DNA of 64,000 nucleotides from Actinomycetota bacterium (lineage in GTDB: Bacteria; Actinomycetota; Acidimicrobiia; Acidimicrobiales; Ilumatobacteraceae), in the NCBI GenBank assembly GCA_027592925.1, contig JAQCJO010000001.1, positions 1 through 64,000 of the forward strand, read 5' to 3'. Every line of letters starts with the position of its first letter. The stretch's first letter is position 1. This document shows, piece after piece, positions 60,887 through 64,000 of the stretch. Position numbers and translations under genes: made by a program. The notes beneath the pieces are model-generated. The model did not search any database, had not been told where the DNA came from, and saw only the letters and a program-made list of their open reading frames with translations.

Positions 60887-61300
60887 ATGACAAAGACCGA
60901 CGCCAACCCACCAATGCCAGAATGGTCGGACGAGTATCAACTCGTTGAAGTCGATGCTGCCTATCTTTCTAAGGCTGTTAAACCAAAGCAGTTCATCCAC
61001 ATTGATCAGAGCGAATGCATCATGTGTGAAGGTTGCGTCGATATTTGTCCGTGGAAGTGCATCCACATGGTTTCACCCGAAGCGGTTGCTGTTGCCGAAA
61101 ATACCGAGAAGCCAGGCGATGATCCATCCGACAATGTGTTGTTTATCATTGACGACGACGTCTGTACACGTTGCGCATTGTGCGTTGACCGTTGTCCAAC
61201 CGGAGTCATCATTATGGGCAAAATTGGCGATCCAGTTGCAACAGGAGACTTTCATACACGCACGTCAAACCATGGCTACGGCTATGGGATGCGGCTCTAG
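60887..61300 (+). CDS. two-[4Fe-4S] ferredoxin within the bc-complex locus
   Basis: 137 residues. Two full cluster motifs: C44-IM-C-EG-C-VDI-CP and, ~50 residues later, C-TR-C-AL-C-VDR-CP. Typical of a soluble or peripheral 8Fe ferredoxin. Being between the small membrane protein and cytochrome b it may bring low-potential electrons into the quinone/bc system, or be a peripheral subunit. Not a normal component of bc complexes. Confidence 0.88.
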   Translation: MTKTDANPPMPEWSDEYQLVEVDAAYLSKAVKPKQFIHIDQSECIMCEGCVDICPWKCIHMVSPEAVAVAENTEKPGDDPSDNVLFIIDDDVCTRCALCVDRCPTGVIIMGKIGDPVATGDFHTRTSNHGYGYGMRL

Positions 61301-61326
61301 AAGACTGACGGATAAGGAGAAAAAAT

Positions 61327-62112
61327 ATGGCACTAACACTTGATGAGCGACCCAAGGTAACTCTGAAGGAACGCACGACCAAAGTAAACGAGTCGCTCAA
61401 AGCGAGCCAAGCGTGGAACTCAATTTTTCGTCCAGGCTCAATTTTTCGCAAGGGCTACACCGACTCTCCTCGTAACCGTTCGTATGTGATCATGAACTCG
61501 GTGCTCTATCACTTGCACCCAGTGAAGGTAAAGCGTCACGCTGTAAAAGTCAGTTACACGCTGTGCCTTGGAGGCTTGAGCTTCTTCTTGTTTATTTTGC
61601 TCACCGTGACCGGCATCTTCTTGATGTTCTTTTATCGACCAACCGCTACCAATGCATGGCAAGATATCCAGTCGCTACAAACTTCGGTGACGTTTGGTCT
61701 GATGGTTCGAAACATGCACCGATGGGGTGCCCACTTGATGGTGCTGAGCACGTTTTTGCACATGTCGCGAGTGTTTTATCACGGTGCGTACAAAGCTCCG
61801 CGAGAATTTAACTGGGTTATCGGTGTCATTTTGCTCACACTGACATTGCTCCTATCGTTTACCGGTTACTTGTTGCCATGGGATCAACTTGCTCTCTGGG
61901 CAGTAGCGGTGGGTACCAACATGATGGGTTATTCGCCCGTCATTGGTTCTCAAGTTCGATTCGTGCTACTTGGTGGTGTCGAGATCGGTGCCGAAACTCT
62001 TCTGCGTTGGTACGTGTTACACGTGTTGCTATTTCCATTCATCACAGTCATCTTTCTTGCCGTGCACTTTTGGCGGGTACGTAAAGACGGCGGAATATCG
62101 GGGCCACTATGA
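61327..62112 (+). CDS. cytochrome b, N-terminal (b6-type) subunit
   Basis: 261 residues with four membrane helices. Haem ligands: NMHRWGAHLMVLSTFLHMSRVF (two His) and RWYVLHVLLFPFITVIFLAVHFW (two His); PWDQ region SFTGYLLPWDQLALW. A b6-length protein; the remaining cytochrome b part is on the next gene. AAGGAG site upstream. ATGA overlap with the subunit-IV gene. Confidence 0.93.
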   Translation: MALTLDERPKVTLKERTTKVNESLKASQAWNSIFRPGSIFRKGYTDSPRNRSYVIMNSVLYHLHPVKVKRHAVKVSYTLCLGGLSFFLFILLTVTGIFLMFFYRPTATNAWQDIQSLQTSVTFGLMVRNMHRWGAHLMVLSTFLHMSRVFYHGAYKAPREFNWVIGVILLTLTLLLSFTGYLLPWDQLALWAVAVGTNMMGYSPVIGSQVRFVLLGGVEIGAETLLRWYVLHVLLFPFITVIFLAVHFWRVRKDGGISGPL

Positions 62113-62846
62113 CCGAAATACCAGAACACCTGCTCAAGCGCGCGCAAGCCGCACGCGACAAGGCTGCAACCGAGACTGGATCACCAGACTCTGCAGGTGC
62201 ACCACCAGCAGATTCGCGTATCCCTGAAGCGTTGCTCAACCGTTCAAAAGCCGCCAAAGAAGGCGGAGGAGTTGCTGTTGCAGAGCGAGTCGCAACGGGT
62301 GTTGTAGCGGTCGCACCAAATGGCAATGCACCCATTGGCACTGGCCCTGGTGGACATACGCAACGCTTGTTGACGGTCGTGAAGTCTGGCTCGATCCAAG
62401 ATGTCAAGGCTGTGCCGGTCGACAAAGTACATACATGGCCACACTTGCTCGGACCAGAGTTTGTTTCCGCACTTGCATGCACTGCGTTTTTGTTTGTGTT
62501 CTCGTGGTTTGTTAACGCACCGTTGTTGCAAGCAGCAAACTTCAACCAAACACCAAACCCATCGAAAGCACCGTGGTATTTCTTGGGGTTGCAAGAGTTG
62601 CTGACAATGTTTCATCCGATGATTGCAGGTGTGACGCTTCCTGGTGTAGCGCTCGTTGCGTTGATCCTTACTCCGTACATGGATCGCAATCCATCAAATA
62701 AACCAGAGGATCGCAAATTCCTCACCAGCATTTTCACGGTTCACCTGATGTTCTGGGCAGTGCTCGTGATCATTGGCTCGTTCTTCCGTGGTCCCGGCTT
62801 CAACTTCGTATTCCCATGGGTTGAGGGCATCTTTTTCGAACTCTAA
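62109..62846 (+). CDS. cytochrome bc subunit-IV-like (C-terminal cytochrome b) with tagged N-terminus
   Basis: 245 residues. The C-terminal ~130 residues hold three helices and the Qo-site 'PEWYFL' region as PWYFLGLQELL, as in subunit IV. The first ~110 residues are an extension with MTEIPEHLLKRAQAARDKA and a second copy DSRIPEALLNRSKAAKEGG. The tag TEIPEHLLKR also begins the cytochrome c encoded divergently. Overlaps cytochrome b by ATGA. Confidence 0.9.
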   Translation: MTEIPEHLLKRAQAARDKAATETGSPDSAGAPPADSRIPEALLNRSKAAKEGGGVAVAERVATGVVAVAPNGNAPIGTGPGGHTQRLLTVVKSGSIQDVKAVPVDKVHTWPHLLGPEFVSALACTAFLFVFSWFVNAPLLQAANFNQTPNPSKAPWYFLGLQELLTMFHPMIAGVTLPGVALVALILTPYMDRNPSNKPEDRKFLTSIFTVHLMFWAVLVIIGSFFRGPGFNFVFPWVEGIFFEL

Positions 62847-62860
62847 GGCGACATTCACTT

Positions 62861-63712
62861 ATGAACACCACCACCATCATCACCCTCGCAGTCGCAGCAT
62901 TACTCGTGCTTGGGCTTGCACTTGTACTGACGTCGGTCAAGCGCAACGACTCACGCGGTGTCGGCGCACTGAAGCGCGAGACTCGCCGCAAAGACATTGG
63001 CAAAGTTGACCCGAACGAAAAAACTGGTCGCGAAGTTGAGCGCGCTGCAGTCGCTGCTCGCAACATTGCCATTGCAACTCGTCCGGTTGCCGAAGTTGAG
63101 CCATGGTCGCCACCAGATGTCGAAGCAATTGGTGTGGCGCGTCGACAATTTTTAAATCGTGCAACAGGAACATTGTTGGGTGCGAGCCTTGGTGCATTTG
63201 GCGCAGCATTGATCGCATTTTTGTGGACAAGTTCGTCCGGTGGTTTCGGTTCCAAAATCACGCTCGGCAATCTCGACACGGTGATCGGTCAGATTCGCGC
63301 CAATAAGGGTTTTTATTACGTCCCGCAAGCTCGTGCGTGGTTGACAGAATACCCCAAAGAGGGTCTTTCAAAAGCCAAAGTGGCCTACGGTGCGCAGCCG
63401 GCAGTTTATGGTGGCATGCAAGCCGGAATTATCGCCTTGTACCAAAAGTGCCCACACTTGGGTTGCCGCGTTCCAAACTGCCAGAGTTCACAATGGTTCG
63501 AGTGCCCGTGTCACGGATCGCAGTACAACATTGTTGGCGAAAAAAAGGGTGGTCCTGCTCCTCGCGGCATGGATCGCTTTGGAGTTTCTGTTGCCAATGA
63601 CATTGTGGTAGTCGACACGGGTTCCGTATTTGGTGGTCCACCAATTGGCACCAACACCACGGGTCAAGAAGCCGAAGGTCCACACTGTGTTGGTACTGCA
63701 GGAGGCCACTAA
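62861..63712 (+). CDS. Rieske iron-sulfur protein (QcrA-like)
   Basis: 283 residues. N-terminal helix, a charged stretch, internal twin-Arg-like RRQFLNRATG before a second helix (LLGASLGAFGAALIAFLW), then the Rieske fold with C197-PHLGC and C215-PCHGS (2Fe-2S ligands plus the disulfide Cys). Electron transfer from menaquinol to cytochrome c. The following gene's ATG overlaps its stop (TAATG). Confidence 0.95.
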   Translation: MNTTTIITLAVAALLVLGLALVLTSVKRNDSRGVGALKRETRRKDIGKVDPNEKTGREVERAAVAARNIAIATRPVAEVEPWSPPDVEAIGVARRQFLNRATGTLLGASLGAFGAALIAFLWTSSSGGFGSKITLGNLDTVIGQIRANKGFYYVPQARAWLTEYPKEGLSKAKVAYGAQPAVYGGMQAGIIALYQKCPHLGCRVPNCQSSQWFECPCHGSQYNIVGEKKGGPAPRGMDRFGVSVANDIVVVDTGSVFGGPPIGTNTTGQEAEGPHCVGTAGGH

Positions 63713-64000
63713 TGATTGCTGTTGTTACATCAAATATCGCATGGATCATTTTGGTGATCGCGGTGGGTGGTTGGATCGTCTACGGACTGACCAACATTCG
63801 TCGCAGTCGCGCCGAAATCGGATCTGAAATTACGCTTGCGGCAAACCGCAAACCATATTACGACGACGAGATTCTTGAAGGAAAGAAAATCGAGCGCACT
63901 CAGTTGCTTGGCCTTTTGTTTTTGGTTGTAGTGACCATCACTTTGCCGTTGTATTGGATTCTTGAGCCAAGTCGCGAGGCCGGCGCAGTCAAGATGTGGG
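63712..64000 (+). CDS. membrane-anchored c-type cytochrome-like protein (N-terminal part, cut by window edge)
   Basis: 96 codons before the edge. Two hydrophobic segments (IAWIILVIAVGGWIVYGL and QLLGLLFLVVVTITLPLYWIL) enclose a polar loop RKPYYDDEILEGKKIER. No CxxCH is reached. From memory, such an opening (YYDDE-LEG-ER ... LPLYW) belongs to actinobacterial membrane cytochromes c near bc/oxidase genes. GGAGG ribosome site upstream; ATG overlaps the Rieske stop. Confidence 0.7.
   Translation, partial: MIAVVTSNIAWIILVIAVGGWIVYGLTNIRRSRAEIGSEITLAANRKPYYDDEILEGKKIERTQLLGLLFLVVVTITLPLYWILEPSREAGAVKMW

Noticed and set aside
1-64000. CRISPR arrays, transposases, phage genes, toxin-antitoxin pairs
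   Set aside because: No regularly spaced repeats, no transposase or integrase motifs, and all gene content is of chromosomal housekeeping type.

Overview
The window reads as chromosome of a free-living, high-G+C-phylum actinobacterium with a fairly neutral base composition (by eye near 50% GC). The best guess is the class Acidimicrobiia (aquatic Ilumatobacter-like lineages). Pointers are a mycothiol glycosyltransferase (MshA), a GlnR-type orphan regulator beside glutamine synthetases, an AmfC/RsiG-type protein, a Rex-hemACD order known from Streptomyces, a DUF4244-type Tad pilin cluster, and a split b6/subunit-IV-type cytochrome bc locus. Genes are packed tightly: most neighbours overlap by 4 bases (ATGA/GTGA), convergent genes share their ends, and no gap exceeds about 250 bases. 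I saw no insertion sequence, prophage, integrase or CRISPR array.

Layout. 1-6200: clpC start, polyprenyl diphosphate synthase, an FAD oxidoreductase, a phosphatase-fold protein with a damaged signature loop, tilS, hutH and tRNA-Thr. 6200-14000: topA-tmk-holB, rsgA, and a two-component system facing a small secreted protein. 14600-18700: a seven-gene Tad pilus operon ending in a STAS protein. 18780-21650: the selenocysteine tRNA (selC), a pseudouridine catabolism pair and a sigma factor. 21800-31900: BI-1 family protein, cyclophilin, class-I amidotransferase, MpaB-like protein, AI-2E transporter, serC-serA, NfeD-like protein and a drug/metabolite exporter. 31900-34900: selA-selB. 34900-40400: NUDIX, Mrp, an IscA/ErpA protein, a Tat lipoprotein, a RidA with a histone-like tail, and an 8-oxoguanine deaminase-like protein that appears to start at CTG. 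40400-47300: glnR, two different glutamine synthetases (GSI-alpha and GSII), nadE, an MFS carrier and a histidine phosphatase. 47360-51860: MoaD-like, RsiG-like, mshA, YbjN-like, proC and a SAM hydroxide adenosyltransferase behind a strongly structured leader. 52800-58700: rex-hemA-hemC-hemD-hemB-hemL. 59400-64000: a c-type cytochrome divergent from a bc-complex locus with an embedded two-cluster ferredoxin.

How genes work together. selC, selA and selB give all of the selenocysteine decoding machinery except selD. GlnR, a four-element operator-like array upstream of GSII, and both synthetases form a nitrogen module. Rex upstream of five haem genes, followed directly by haem-using respiratory genes, couples redox state to haem supply and respiration.

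Strongest leads: (1) an RsiG-like protein carrying one intact and one altered c-di-GMP signature; (2) a structured RNA leader upstream of the SAM hydroxide adenosyltransferase; (3) a short 'IPEHLLKR' N-terminal tag shared by two respiratory proteins and repeated inside one; (4) Lys-rich histone-H1-like tails on three unrelated proteins; (5) a perfectly periodic CX4CX4CX4C extension on HemL; (6) CTG start codons.
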